Origin: Glandiceps talaboti
Taxonomy: Eukaryota; Hemichordata; Enteropneusta; Spengelidae
DNA length: 51,000 nucleotides
Assembly: GCF_964340395.1 (NCBI RefSeq)
Contig: NC_135551.1
Coordinates: forward strand, 17,467,503-17,518,502
Direction of reading: 5' to 3'
The notes beneath the pieces are model-generated. The model did not search any database. It was not told the DNA's origin and saw nothing but the letters and a program-made list of their open reading frames with translations. The translations under genes were made by a program, and so were the position numbers. Of the stretch, positions 9,540-20,065 are shown one piece after another; positions within the stretch are counted from its first letter, which is position 1, and every line of letters starts with the position of its first letter.

Positions 9540-11050
9540 GACAACACTCCAAAGACCACACCCAGTGATAGAGATAACGTCATGAGCAGTCATTGACATG
9601 GAATGACCTGAAAGCAAAATTTAAAGATGACGCAATTTCTCACATTTTATAACTTGTTTCTTTTTCGTAACGGCTTTGCATTTCGTTCAGCTTTTCGTTT
9701 GTAAATATGTAGAATTTGATATGGCTAAAACTCTTCTGGTACTCGGATATCGTATAAAATGCACTGCTATTGTAGTCTAGGCTCATCTGCTCGAGTGAAA
9801 CCCAAAATATGACAATACCCGGTGACGTAGAAGGGTGGAATAATGCTGAAGGGTCAAATCCCCCAATTGAGGCAAATGATATAACCCGAATTGTAGTTCG
9901 TCTGCCCACTTCGTGTTCATAGCCTTTGACAGGTGCATCGTTCATTCTCATAACACAATCAGTCCGGTCAATCTCTCCTGCCGCATTCTGACCAAGAATT
10001 CGACCAGAGCTGCTAACAATGGCACACTCACCACATTGAGGGTGTTCCAGATGCTGCAATATAATTATGGTTATTGTTTTTTTTATCAAGATTTTGCGAC
10101 TCAAATATTTTGTGTACAGTAATAATATAAGAAACGGTATCAGAGAGGACGAGTAGTAAAACAGAAAATATAGTAGAATTGTTAAGTCACGGACAATGTT
10201 CGTCATTTTCTTGATGAAATATAAAGAAATACACCATACCGATAAATTCACGATGGCTGTATAAAATCTAAGTCGGGCAAACAATAATGGGTAATTATCA
10301 CAACTAATTAACAGATAAAATGTCTTTTTTTTACAAGTAACTAACTTACTTGTAAAAAAAGACATTTTTCACTTGTTAGTGAATATATCTTTGGTTACTT
10401 GGTGAAAACAATATCTCAGTTGTTGGTAGTGCAGGTATAAAGTTGTTGGCAAAATGTAGACCGTGTGATTTAATCCAATACTATTTCAATTTGCATAATT
10501 GGTTTTACAATTAGAAGTTGTTTCTAAAATATGCGATCTATAATGACAGACCAAAGAACTGGACCTCTTTCGTTTCATGCCTGGTTTTATCTAGTTTTAA
10601 AGTGACAGTACCATAGCTGTTTAGTGGAGGTACAACCCTAAGGAAGTTCTCCCTCCCCCACATAGATTGCTTCCATAGTAGATGTAATTTTCTATAATTC
10701 CAGTCACAATTTTCATTTCTCACCTTTTGTGAATCTGCTATAGCTACGTATCCATGCAGTTGATTGATTGTGGCATTGACAACATTTGAAAGCCTATTAT
10801 CCTCTACATAGCGAAGTACCTTCACCGTTTCCTCAGCCACGTGATTAGCAGTGGTTCCTTTTACTAGACCGACTGTGTGATTAGCTGTGTGACTGGTTGG
10901 TCGATGACTAGCTTTGTTAACAACGGTTTGTTGTTGACTAGCTTTAACAGTGGTTGGTGCGTACTTCCATGATGACATGTAGAATACTAAAGCGAGTAAA
11001 AGGAAACCGTTCACCAACACGATAATGTGGAAACATTTACGACCCTGCAG
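8422..11050 (-). CDS. ST6GalNAc-like sialyltransferase, copy 2 (gene assembled from four exons)
   Basis: This is a Golgi type II sialyltransferase of family GT29. Minus-strand exons: 11050-10724 (signal anchor and stem), 10053-9644 (sialylmotif L), 8957-8857 (sialylmotif S, WASTGWFTVMFSLEICDKIT) and 8608-8422 (motif III HHYYS, motif VS-type segment, C-terminus ITFRHPSW). Together they give roughly 340 residues plus an unidentified N-terminal tip, the usual length of the short ST6GalNAc III-VI group. The STGWFT form of motif S and YGMSNPSFC fit that group, which adds alpha-2,6 sialic acid to GalNAc in O-glycans or gangliosides. Acceptor specificity cannot be read from sequence. One splice junction is odd (see exon 8857-8957), so integrity needs a transcript. 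It lies just downstream of the EGF gene, on the same strand. Confidence 0.82.
8857..8957 (-). CDS. Sialyltransferase copy 2, S-motif exon
   Basis: The acceptor CTATTCCACAG is followed by GHIWASTGWFTVMFSLEIC and then DKITIYGMSNPSFC, a clear sialylmotif S. The codon joining it to the L exon reads in frame (AT plus C). The donor side is unusual. Family conservation wants FC-R-D, which needs the exon to end TGTAG, but the only nearby GT is one base earlier or more (TGTA|GTTAAG), and that shifts the frame into the last exon. Either the intron is non-canonical, the sequence has an error, or this copy is damaged. Confidence 0.8.
9397..9541 (+). mobile_element. Retroposon (SINE or LINE tail) insertion with (TAA)n end
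   Basis: This block is present only in unit 2. It is a short non-coding sequence ending CATGACAATAAAGTAAA followed by (TAA)16 or so at 9486-9537. The AATAAAG-plus-simple-repeat tail is typical of retroposed sequences. Unit 1 at about 331-343 has an uninterrupted TTAATTAA region. The 5' end and target duplication are not clear. Confidence 0.6.
9644..10053 (-). CDS. Sialyltransferase copy 2, L-motif exon
   Basis: This 410-nt exon has its acceptor ATATTGCAG above 10053 and a GTGAGA donor below 9644. It encodes HLEHPQCGECAIVSSSGRIL and onward to YEKETSYK. Sialylmotif L is complete, with the invariant Cys of GECAIV that pairs with motif S. The exon is open throughout and matches 444-853. Confidence 0.9.
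10724..11050 (-). CDS. Sialyltransferase copy 2, membrane anchor and stem exon
   Basis: Phase-0 exon of 109 codons: LQGRKCFHIIVLVNGFLLLA is the hydrophobic anchor, then a stem rich in Thr, Ser, His and Val with NHT and NAT sequons, ending ADSQK at a GTGAGA donor. The initiator Met is missing and must come from an upstream exon that I cannot place, because the upstream sequence is an old RT fragment. Confidence 0.75.
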
Positions 11051-11097
11051 CTGTAAAGTGGTAGAAGTGAAAGAAATTATGAGAGAGACATATAAAA

Positions 11098-11412
11098 ATG
11101 AACCTACTAGGTCGTAAAAGAATAATCAGATGGTTTGTTCTGAAAATGCTTGTACGGTGTCAACTAGAGTATTGTCCACAAGTTTGGTCACCCCATCAGA
11201 AGTATTTAATCACTGACATGGAAAGAGTCTTGCATAAATTTCTCAACAACCTTTATTTTGGAAAATCGTTCCATAGTAAAGGATTAAACCTCGATTGCAG
11301 TAATCTTTGTCAGTATTTTAATATTCAAAGTCTTCAATCTCGGGGGAAATTGCTGGATGCTGTCATTTTTTATACAAACGCTCCACATATAAATCCATCC
11401 TTGTTGTTTTAA
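11098..11412 (+). pseudogene. Non-LTR retrotransposon RT fragment, copy in unit 2
   Basis: The open segment reads LVRCQLEYCPQVWSPHQKYL, then DMERVLHKFLNNLYFGKS and a short tail. It corresponds to the region after the RT catalytic core, with no palm motifs and no endonuclease. It is better preserved than the paralogue at 1897-2200. It is old and non-autonomous. Confidence 0.65.
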
Positions 11413-11919
11413 CGCAATGTATATTGTTGCCAATGTTCCGTTTCATGTGCCCTCCAGGAATCTCCGTTCCCACTACACATTTAAAATGGCACGTTTCAAT
11501 TCTACTCAAAGGAAAAACTCGTGTCTTTAAATGCAATTATATATTTGTGCCATGGGCTAATAACGTCTCGAAACTGTAAATATAATATCGAATAAAAATG
11601 TGAAGTTAGAGACGCCAGCCTTACTTCCAGTCCCAAAATTCATAGAGTGATGTTTCGGTATATACATCTTGAAATGTACGCCCCGATAACTCTTACACTA
11701 TTGTTGGAGCTATCGGAGCGCATATACCCAATACACGATGTACACAAGTTGTGAATAGTCATAGCGTCGTTAACAAAGTATCGAGCTAGCTATTTTGCCA
11801 CAAGGAGAATGGGAGAGGTCAGTATCCGATAGTCCCGGCTCGTAGCCTACTTACATGTATAATAGGGTAGAACATGAGATTGAAAACACGCATACAATCT
11901 TTTGTGGACTGATCAAGCG
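11413..11919. other. Intergenic, colinear with unit 1
   Basis: No gene is seen. It carries the conserved hairpin GCCCCGATAACTC/GGAGCTATCGGAGC near 11676-11726. Confidence 0.55.
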
Positions 11920-12256
<337 letters not shown>

Positions 12257-12259
<3 letters not shown>

Positions 12260-12401
12260 TTGGTAGTACTGGAACTCTTTCTTGGGTGTAACTCGGAGTT
12301 TCACGCATATTGCGATCATCAGACACTCAGAGTGTCTGATGATCGCAATATGCGTGAAACTCCGAGTTACACCCAAGAAAGAGTTCCAGTACTACCAAAA
12401 C
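12257..12401. mobile_element. Perfect 145-bp palindrome inserted in (TA)n
   Basis: Seventy-two bases starting GTTTTGGTAGTACTGGAACT are followed by one central base and then their reverse complement. I see no mismatch. It abuts (TA)n on the left and TATTACGC on the right, fitting a TA target site. It is absent from unit 1. One arm of the same family lies at 46149-46216, also inside (TA)n. This may be a fold-back or Tc1/mariner-derived MITE, which is inference from the TA context. Confidence 0.85.
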
Positions 12402-12460
12402 TATTACGCTCTGCCACTGCGGTATAGAGCACTGTCTTATAGCAGATTGATACTCACCGA

Positions 12461-12461
12461 G

Positions 12462-12520
<59 letters not shown>

Positions 12521-12548
12521 CGTGTGTGTGTGTGTGTGTGCGTGTGTG
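12461..12548 (+). repeat. (TA)n(GT)n compound microsatellite
   Basis: TA repeats to about 12496 pass into GT repeats with CG interruptions up to 12548. Confidence 0.95.
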
Positions 12549-12935
12549 AACATGCTTTAAGAGTAATAAGATGGCGTTGTGTTACAGTATTACACTATTG
12601 TGTATAATCTCATGTGTACACGGCCTTGTATAGTGGCCCACAGGGGACACCACAGACTCTATTGCTTTGAACACAACTTTTATTTTTGAAGAGCTAACTT
12701 TTTATACTTTGTACGAAACATATTTTCCAAGAACATGCTTTTAATTGATTATATAATGTAATACAGTTGGATAATTGTAATCACATGATTATTCTTAAGT
12801 ATTATGATTAGGATCTGCATATCAAATTATGTAAATCTGCCTTTGTGTTAATATCTAATATCACTATCATTTGGGATATTTGTCATGACATAGCCCATTG
12901 ATGTCACCCCAAGGTGTCGTTCACAGTTAAGTTCG
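12549..12935. other. Unannotated sequence private to unit 2
   Basis: No gene or recognisable element is seen. It is AT-rich. Confidence 0.4.
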
Positions 12936-13412
12936 TTCAAACTATTAAAAGTATGTTCTCGGGAAGCAAAATTTTAATTCAAGTATTAAAAAGTTTGTTC
13001 TCTGGATGTAACATCTTTGTTTACAAAGTAATAAAGGTGTACACTGGAAACATAAAATTTCCCTATAAAGAATTAAAAGTTTGTTCTTAGAAAAAAACTT
13101 TTGTTTGAAACGATTGAAAGTTTACTCATAAAAAATAAAAGTTCCCTTTAAAGAATTAAAAATTTGTTCATCAAAAATAAAGTATTTGTACGAAATATTA
13201 AAAGTTTACTCTAGAAAAATAAGTTTCCATTCAAGAAATAAAAAAGTTTTTCATCGAAAATAAAGTTTTTGTACAAAATATTAAAAGTTTACTAAACTTT
13301 TCCTTTCAAGAATTAAAAGATTGTTCTTTGGAAACAAAAGTGTTGTTCAAAGTGATAACAGTTTACTCTTGAGAAACAAATATTTCATTCAAAGTATTAA
13401 TAGTTCTTTTGA
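12936..13412 (+). repeat. Degenerate tandem repeat, period about 42 nt
   Basis: The core ATTAAAAGTTTGTTCT or ATTAAAAGTTTACTCT recurs with starts near 13071, 13115, 13156, 13197, 13237, 13280, 13312, 13355 and 13398, with looser copies from 12944. Spacing is mostly 40-44 nt. Units alternate between a TTGTTC and a TTACTC form, suggesting a dimeric higher-order unit of about 84 nt. A short open frame at 13321-13614 starts inside it and is not convincing as a gene. Confidence 0.75.
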
Positions 13413-13625
13413 AAAAGTTTTGTTTAAAGGAAGAGTTTGTGGTGTTATCTGTGGGCCACCATATCATCAATCTGTAACTAGTAAACGAACTGTGACCCCT
13501 TTAAGTGATACCAGTTTTGACATCGAACGAACATCGGTGGGTACAAGTCGTACTCGTAAGCGATATGCTGGAGGCTTTGCTAAAGTATGTGTACATCTTA
13601 CATTACCTTCATAGTAGTTGCCAAG

Positions 13626-14008
13626 TACCAACAAAGGCATTCGTTTCCTCTACTAGTTAACGCCCCGTCGCCTGCAAAAAAGCAATATAAATTCTACCTA
13701 AACAACTGTGAACTTGAAAGTGTATCATTATACATATATCTAGGTATTAAACTAAACCTTACAGGAAAACTTAACAAGGCTCAGCAAGATCTAACCAAAA
13801 TAGTATTGGAAGCATGTTTTGAATTAAAACAACATCTGTTCTCAGAAGGCCAGATACCAGTTAAATTATATTTGCAAATGTTTGATGCCACTATCAGACC
13901 AATCCTATTTTACTGCAGTGAGGTCTGGGCTGGTGATGTTATCAACTCCACAAGAAATTTAAGAAATATCACAAAACCCAGTGAAAAAAATGCATACACG
14001 ACTCTGTA
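13626..14008 (+). pseudogene. Second non-LTR retrotransposon RT C-terminal fragment
   Basis: The plus strand reads SLYIYLGIKLNLTGKLNKAQ, then PVKLYLQMFDATIRPILFYC followed by SEVWAGD. YLG...GK..KA and the LFDxxVxPILxYxSEVW pattern are characteristic of the thumb region of LINE reverse transcriptases. The palm motifs and everything upstream are missing and the frame ends at 14008. It is from a different family than 11098-11412 and is in the unit-2-specific block. Confidence 0.75.
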
Positions 14009-14134
14009 AATTTTTACTCCAGGTTAAGCACAAAATCTCACAATTTAGCATATTAACTAGAACTAGGATGCAGCCCTAGATTTGTACTAAGTTTCCTTAG
14101 AATTTATGCAGTAGGTTTTCAGATATATTGTGCA

Positions 14135-14138
14135 CAGG

Positions 14139-14186
<48 letters not shown>

Positions 14187-14240
14187 TAGACAGACAAACA
14201 AGCAAACAAACACACATGCAGCCAGCCAGCCAGCCAGACA
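14135..14240 (+). repeat. (CAGA)n with CAAA and CAGC variants
   Basis: A tetranucleotide run at the end of the RT fragment block. Similar CAGA runs precede or follow 145-nt monomers elsewhere (3539, 14756), so the two may belong to one repeat family. Confidence 0.9.
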
Positions 14241-14720
14241 GCTTAATTGCTGAAAATCATTAATTCAAATTACTCATTAAAAGTAAAAGCTATATCAACA
14301 ACCTTCAAAGGACAGGTGCGAATTATTTGGGATGATATATGTACCAAATTATATGAAATTTGAAGCTTGCATTCTTAATATAAAGCCTAATTACCGAAAC
14401 CCATTAATTATGCAAATTATTAATTACATCTGTCAGCAGCATCAACAACCTTTGAAAGACATATGCGCGTTGCTATGATTAACATATGTACTGAATTATA
14501 TTGAAATTGAAGTATTGCATTCTTTAGATATGGCCTAATTACCGAAATTCATTAATTATGCAAATTATCCTGTATAGCTTTAAGCTAAAACAACAAAGTT
14601 TATAGGACATATGTGTTTTGTTATGGTTTACGTATGAACCAAATTATATGGAATTTGACGGATGTGTTCTAAAGATATAGCCTAATTACTAAAATAACAT
14701 TAATTATGCAAATAACTAAT
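14240..14720 (+). repeat. ~145-nt tandem repeat with octamer motif, block 1
   Basis: There are about three to four monomers. The octamer ATGCAAAT occurs at 14410, 14558 and 14706, spacing 148 and 148, with a degenerate copy near 14264. Each monomer also carries CATATGTACTGAATTATATTGA-like and GATATAGCCTAATTACC blocks. The last monomer is the one shared with unit 1. Confidence 0.85.
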
Positions 14721-15393
14721 AAATGTCCATTGTGTGTTTACGTACACGTATGCAGACAGACAGACAAAAGCATAGCATTACACAATGGTGGTCCTTCGCT
14801 CAAAAAACTCTGGTCTGAACCCTCCGCTCTGTCATTTGCGTCCAGTCCTTCACACTATGACCAAAAAAATGAACACATGCGTACGTTTGTGATGACAATA
14901 TTTACCTGTAGTAACAAACTGTTATGAAGTCTATCTATATGTACGATGACCGACTGCTTGATCAGTACATTAGAGACTTCCCAGCTTGTTTTCCTCCTAT
15001 AGACGTGAACTTATTTTAACCTCATCTATCACATTTTCTTTCCATTGGCAGTTCACTGATTTTCTGAAATGAAAGGAATCTTTTTCCAAACTGATGTGAC
15101 ACGGAGCACTTTTTAACTCGTTTGCACATTTAGATATAAGCAAACAACAAACTCACCTGACTAAGTAGTTCCTTTAGGTTTGACACGTCAGTTAAAATGA
15201 CGTAGTTCAGTCCCTCATGGACATGTCTATGTTAGCTCACCTTGTCACAGGCGACTAACTCTTTTAAGTTACGAATGCCTTACACAATAGGACTTCTTGA
15301 CACGACCACTATATATCACAGTCTCTGTATTACGCTTCTTGTCAAAATCAACATGCCAGGCATTACCGGTAATCACGTTTGACGCCGTGTAGT
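14721..15393. other. Intergenic, colinear with unit 1 up to 15333
   Basis: No gene is seen. It matches about 3528-3938 and 4446-4605. The 507-bp element of unit 1 is absent here (empty site near 15163). Unit 1 similarity ends at 15333. Confidence 0.6.
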
Positions 15394-18300
15394 CCAGAGG
15401 AGGCTGGAAGGGGTGCAGAGCATGATGGGTAAAAACAACTGTGAAAGCTGATCATTACGCAGTGAGCCCCTATTGTGTACACTTTGATGTGTGTAGCCTC
15501 ATGTGTGGTACGTTCACAATGGTGGCTGGCTCAGTGCTCACCAGCCGTATTTTGGGGCATTTTCAACTCGCCGTAACTTTCACAACAATTCATGATTTTG
15601 GATACTTCAAAAGCGAAAATCTCGACTGATATTTCTCCCTCCGTGCTAGAAGAATCGATTTCGGAATTATTGATAGGATTACTGTGATTTTTCGGCGATT
15701 TCGTGAACAATACTTGACCCCCGCTGAGGTCGGAAATTTCGGCCCGGTTTTTCGCCCAAAATTTACAAATTTTGCAAAATAGATGTATTCTTGTATACTT
15801 TTAAATGGCTATTGTTAAAAATAGACAAGGTCTGTTCAAGATTTTCGGTAGAAAGCGGGTGATCCGACCCAGAGTCCATTGACAAGTGATGTGACGTGAC
15901 AGGCGAGCTTCTCACAACTTGCTCAACTACTACAGTAATTACCAGATTTAAACTGAATGCCTCCTGTAAGGGAATCACTAATTATGCAAATAACTCATTA
16001 AATTAAAAAAAACAATAGTAACAGGCTTTGTTTTTGGACAAGCGTGCTTTCTTAGGTTAATGTATGTAAGCGTGTATGATACTGCTTAATTACTGAATAT
16101 CGTTCATTATTCAAAATACTCATTAAAGGTAAAAGTTGTAGCAACAAACTTCATAGGACAGGTGCGTATTATTATGGTTGATATATGTATCATATTATAC
16201 GAAATTTGAAGCCTGCATTTTTAAGATACAACCTGTTTACCTAAAATCATTAATTATGCAAATTTTTCATTAAAACTGTAAGCCATATCAAAAGTTTTAT
16301 AGGACATATCTGCTTTGTTATGGTTAACATATGTACTAAATTGTATTGAAATTGAAGTATGCAGTCTTAAGATATAGCCTAATTACCAAAAATCATTAAT
16401 TTTGCAAATTATTCATTAACACTGTAAGGTACATCAACTAACATTATAGAACATACACAATTTGTTATGGTTAATGTATGTACTGAATTGTATTGAAATT
16501 GAAGGATGCAGTCGTGAGATATAGCCTAATTACCTAAAATAATTAATTATGCAAATTTTTCATTAAAACTGTAAGCTATATCAAAAATGTTATAGGACAT
16601 AACCGCTTTATTATGGTTAACATATGTACTAAATTGTATTGAAATAGAAGTATGCAGTTTAAGATATAGCCTAATTACCGAAAATCATTAATTATGCAAA
16701 TTATTCATTAACATTGTAAGGTACATCAACTAACTTTATAGGACTTACACAATGTGTTATGGTTAATGTATGTACTGAATTATATTGAAATTGAAGTATG
16801 CAGTCGTAAGATATAGCCTAATTACCAAGAATCATTAATTATGCAAATTATTCATTAACACTGAAAGGTACATCAACAAGCTTTACAGGACATGCGATTG
16901 TTAAGGTTAACATGTGTACTGAATTATATTGAAATTGAAGTATGTATTCTTAAGATATAGCCTAAATACCGAAAATCATTAATTATGCACATTATTCATT
17001 AACACTGTAAGGTACATCAACAAACTTGATAGGACAAATGTATGTTGTTATGTTTAAAGAATATACTAAATTATATTGAAATTGAAGTATGCAGTCTTAA
17101 GATATTGCATAATTAGTTGATTTCATTAATATGCAAATTTCTCTAATTAAACATTAACAGATCTGCCTCAAAACCTAATCAGGTCTAGCCATGGTTTTGC
17201 TCACCTGTCTGGCAACGCGACAAATATATGTAGCAAAATGTGCCCAGGCTACGTAAATTGTGGTACCGTATGATGAGGTATTTTTGATCATGTAAGCATT
17301 GCGAAATATTATATAACTAGAAAGGTAGATGTAATATATGTAATTTTGCGCTGGAATGGCGAGATTTGTAGATACTGCAGTACTGTCATATACCCTTTGA
17401 TATTTTGAGTGACTGGCATTAAAGCCATGTGAAGAGGAAACTATTCACTACATGGATCCGTATTAATACGAGTGTTTTCTGAACATATTAAAGCTTAGAC
17501 ATAAAATAGGCCTTGGAGGTCTCAATTGTCTATCATACTTGTAATACATGACATTGTTGTCCATTATTTTTTTTAACAATTAGTTTGTAAGATGTAAGCT
17601 AAATTATTTCTTTCGCTATCATCAGGGGGTATGAAAGGGGTTTACGTTAAATTACATTCAGGTGTTTTTCTCACGCAAGACAAATTTATAAAAGTCAACA
17701 CAGAGATGGTTTAATACAAAACAAAATGTAACATGAAGAACAGAAGAAAGTCCAGATTTGGAACAGCAAATCGACTAGCGATAGCGACGAATCTGAAAAT
17801 AAACAGAAAAATTACTTGAGTGAAAAGGGCAAAATTCTAAGGATACAAGAGAAAATGCTGAAAATTAGTGTTACGCGAGAGTGTCAATAAGCACACCCAG
17901 CCAGCAAGTATAGGACAGCCGTCAACAGCCAAGTCACTTCGCGTGTTATATCATGCACGTATACGTACGCAAATACGTACGCACAATGGGTCGCCATCTT
18001 GAAAACATCCAAAATCAACAAAAAGTAATGACAATTTATACACATTATAAAGCGGGGTATTCGGGAGATCGCTGCAGAACCACGAAATTCATGACAATAA
18101 TTAATAGAAAAGTGACAAAAGCATACATAGAAACATAATTTTGTGTTAAAACGACCGAGGTGAAAAACCCGGAAATGTAGTTATCGATAACATTGACTTG
18201 TCGAGTACCAAAGTTTGTGTTCGTTTTAGACACACTATAAAAACTGAAAACACGATTACCATGTTGCATTACACTCGTAATGGTCATTCAAAAAAATAGT

Positions 18301-18439
18301 GATCGTCTGAACGAAAGACTAATGACGCAAATGGTAATAAAACGGATAAAAGCATGAGATACTCACCGAGGTCATCAGTGTATGCTCTATCGCGAAACGG
18401 TCACTTGGTATCAGGTGACACCCTTCCAGCCTCCTCTGG
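15394..18439. mobile_element. 3-kb interval bounded by 20-bp inverted repeats
   Basis: CCAGAGGAGGCTGGAAGGGG at 15394-15413 is matched in inverted orientation by CCCTTCCAGCCTCCTCTGG at 18421-18439. The interval lies wholly inside the block that unit 1 lacks. It contains a low-copy GC-richer segment (15414-15950), the 145-nt array and 17150-18400. I find no transposase-like frame and no clear target duplication, so it could be a non-autonomous transposon or chance ends of nested repeats. Confidence 0.4.
15960..17150 (+). repeat. ~145-nt tandem repeat with octamer motif, block 2
   Basis: About eight monomers. Octamers ATGCAAAT (or one-base variants) start at 16256, 16402, 16549, 16694, 16841, 16985 and 17131, intervals 146, 147, 145, 147, 144 and 146. 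Each monomer contains GATATAGCCTAATTACC, ATTATGCAAATTATTCATTA, a GTAAGGTACATCAAC block and CATATGTACTAAATT. Sequence drift between monomers is modest. There is no coding potential. Confidence 0.92.
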
Positions 18440-20065
18440 TGTTGTCACTCGTACTGCTGTTCAGCGACGTGCATATTCATGAGTTTGGACAGAATATTCA
18501 TGAGGAAATAATGTAGACAGGGGTGTTCTTGTCTATTGTCTTCATGCCCTAACCTCAACAACGCCCAGGAAAAAAAAAACTCACGTAAAAGACGCAATAA
18601 CGATGGAATAAAGGTAAATACAGGAATACCAGCCTATCTAACATCAGATTTTAATCAGATTGATCACGTACCCACTTCGTTAACTTTCGTTGACAAGATC
18701 ACATGTCCATAGTGGAGTGCAGTGTTGTTTATATTTGTGTACGATGAATCTCCTCATGTCTAAACAGCTAACCCGTCTAGAATTTGACACTACATGTAGG
18801 TAATCCTAAAACGTAAAGCTATATTGGATGTTCTAAAAACCGAGAGTTGCAGGTACAAGTAAATGAGGTAATGCTACAATAAGTGTAGTGCCTTGCTTGG
18901 GCTGTAGGCTTATCAATCATCCTAGTCGCAAGATGGTTGACATGTGCGTTCGTCACATACCATCATTTATAATTGCTATATGACGCAACAAACGGAAAAA
19001 AAGTATCTTGAATTCAGGAACTTCTGTTTAGGTGTTGGTGAATAATAAAATCGTGTTTTCGTAGCATTCAAGTGGTTGTTGTTGTCATTCGTTTATTGTA
19101 CATCACTCCCTGGCTAGGTGCGTTACTTGGTCATACGATTATTTTAAAACAACATGCATCTCTCTCCGTGTATGTCGGCAAAGTTTCTGACTGTCATTTT
19201 TTCAAGACAAGAAAAATAGCATTGCCTCTTTTGATTCCATTTTAGTAAGAATTAAAATTTTTGACGCACGCAAAAGGAAATGAACTCTTACCACCCCTCC
19301 ACCCGACCCCCATAAAATGAAAGAATTACGTTTGTCGTGCGTCAGTTTTAAAATGACACGGCAACGTCTGCAGAAAGATTGAAACAGTGAAAGCTTGTAG
19401 TGGTTCAACTGCGTTTTTGCAGCTTTATAGACAACACCATAATAAATTAGTACAGTATATACTTGCATATACTCGACATAAGTCATGAAAATTGTCTTCA
19501 TAACTGATCATGAGGTTGGATTCATTGATAGTAAGACAACATCATATTCTATGAAAAAGACTTGTTATCCTAACTACATGGCGTACATGTTACGTCGAGT
19601 TTGTAATCGCGAGTGCTGCATGTGTTTTGTATACAATGAACAATGTATTGCATCCAAAATCCACAGGTAAGGAGTTCTGACAGCTACAGAACAAAAATGA
19701 AATGTGTCCTTGCTCTTTGTTACAATGTAGATTGAAGGTTGCCACTTGTGACCTTTTCAATAAACCTGTCAAAAATATTGAAATGGCGACGCACTTTCAC
19801 TTGTCAATGTCGGCAATGCCATTCAAATTCAATGCTTTGTCGATACCGGACTTCTTGGATTGTTCCTGTTAACATGCCATCATGATCAGTTAGAACGATG
19901 TAAAGTTTGACATTCCCATAATCTAGTCGGCGATTTTTTTCCCATGACATTTCAAGACTTTCAACGTCAATTGAAAATATGTTCACCCATTGGTACATGC
20001 TTGGTTCGTGGGATAATTACCGCATGTAAACAAATCACTTTTTACATGTTAAAATATAAATGGTG
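17151..20065. other. Block private to unit 2, no gene recognised
   Basis: I see no conserved coding exon. Short open frames here (17953-18138, 18045-18287, 19202-19501) have no recognisable motif. A solitary end of the 5458-5706 MITE family is at about 18644-18661. The right edge is where similarity to unit 1 (4787) resumes. Confidence 0.5.

Noticed and set aside
13321-13614. 97 aa plus frame as a gene
   Set aside because: Begins inside the 42-nt repeat, has no recognisable domain and no splice partner that I can defend.
14135-14240. CRISPR-like or direct-repeat array
   Set aside because: Simple CAGA microsatellite without spacers, and the genome is eukaryotic.
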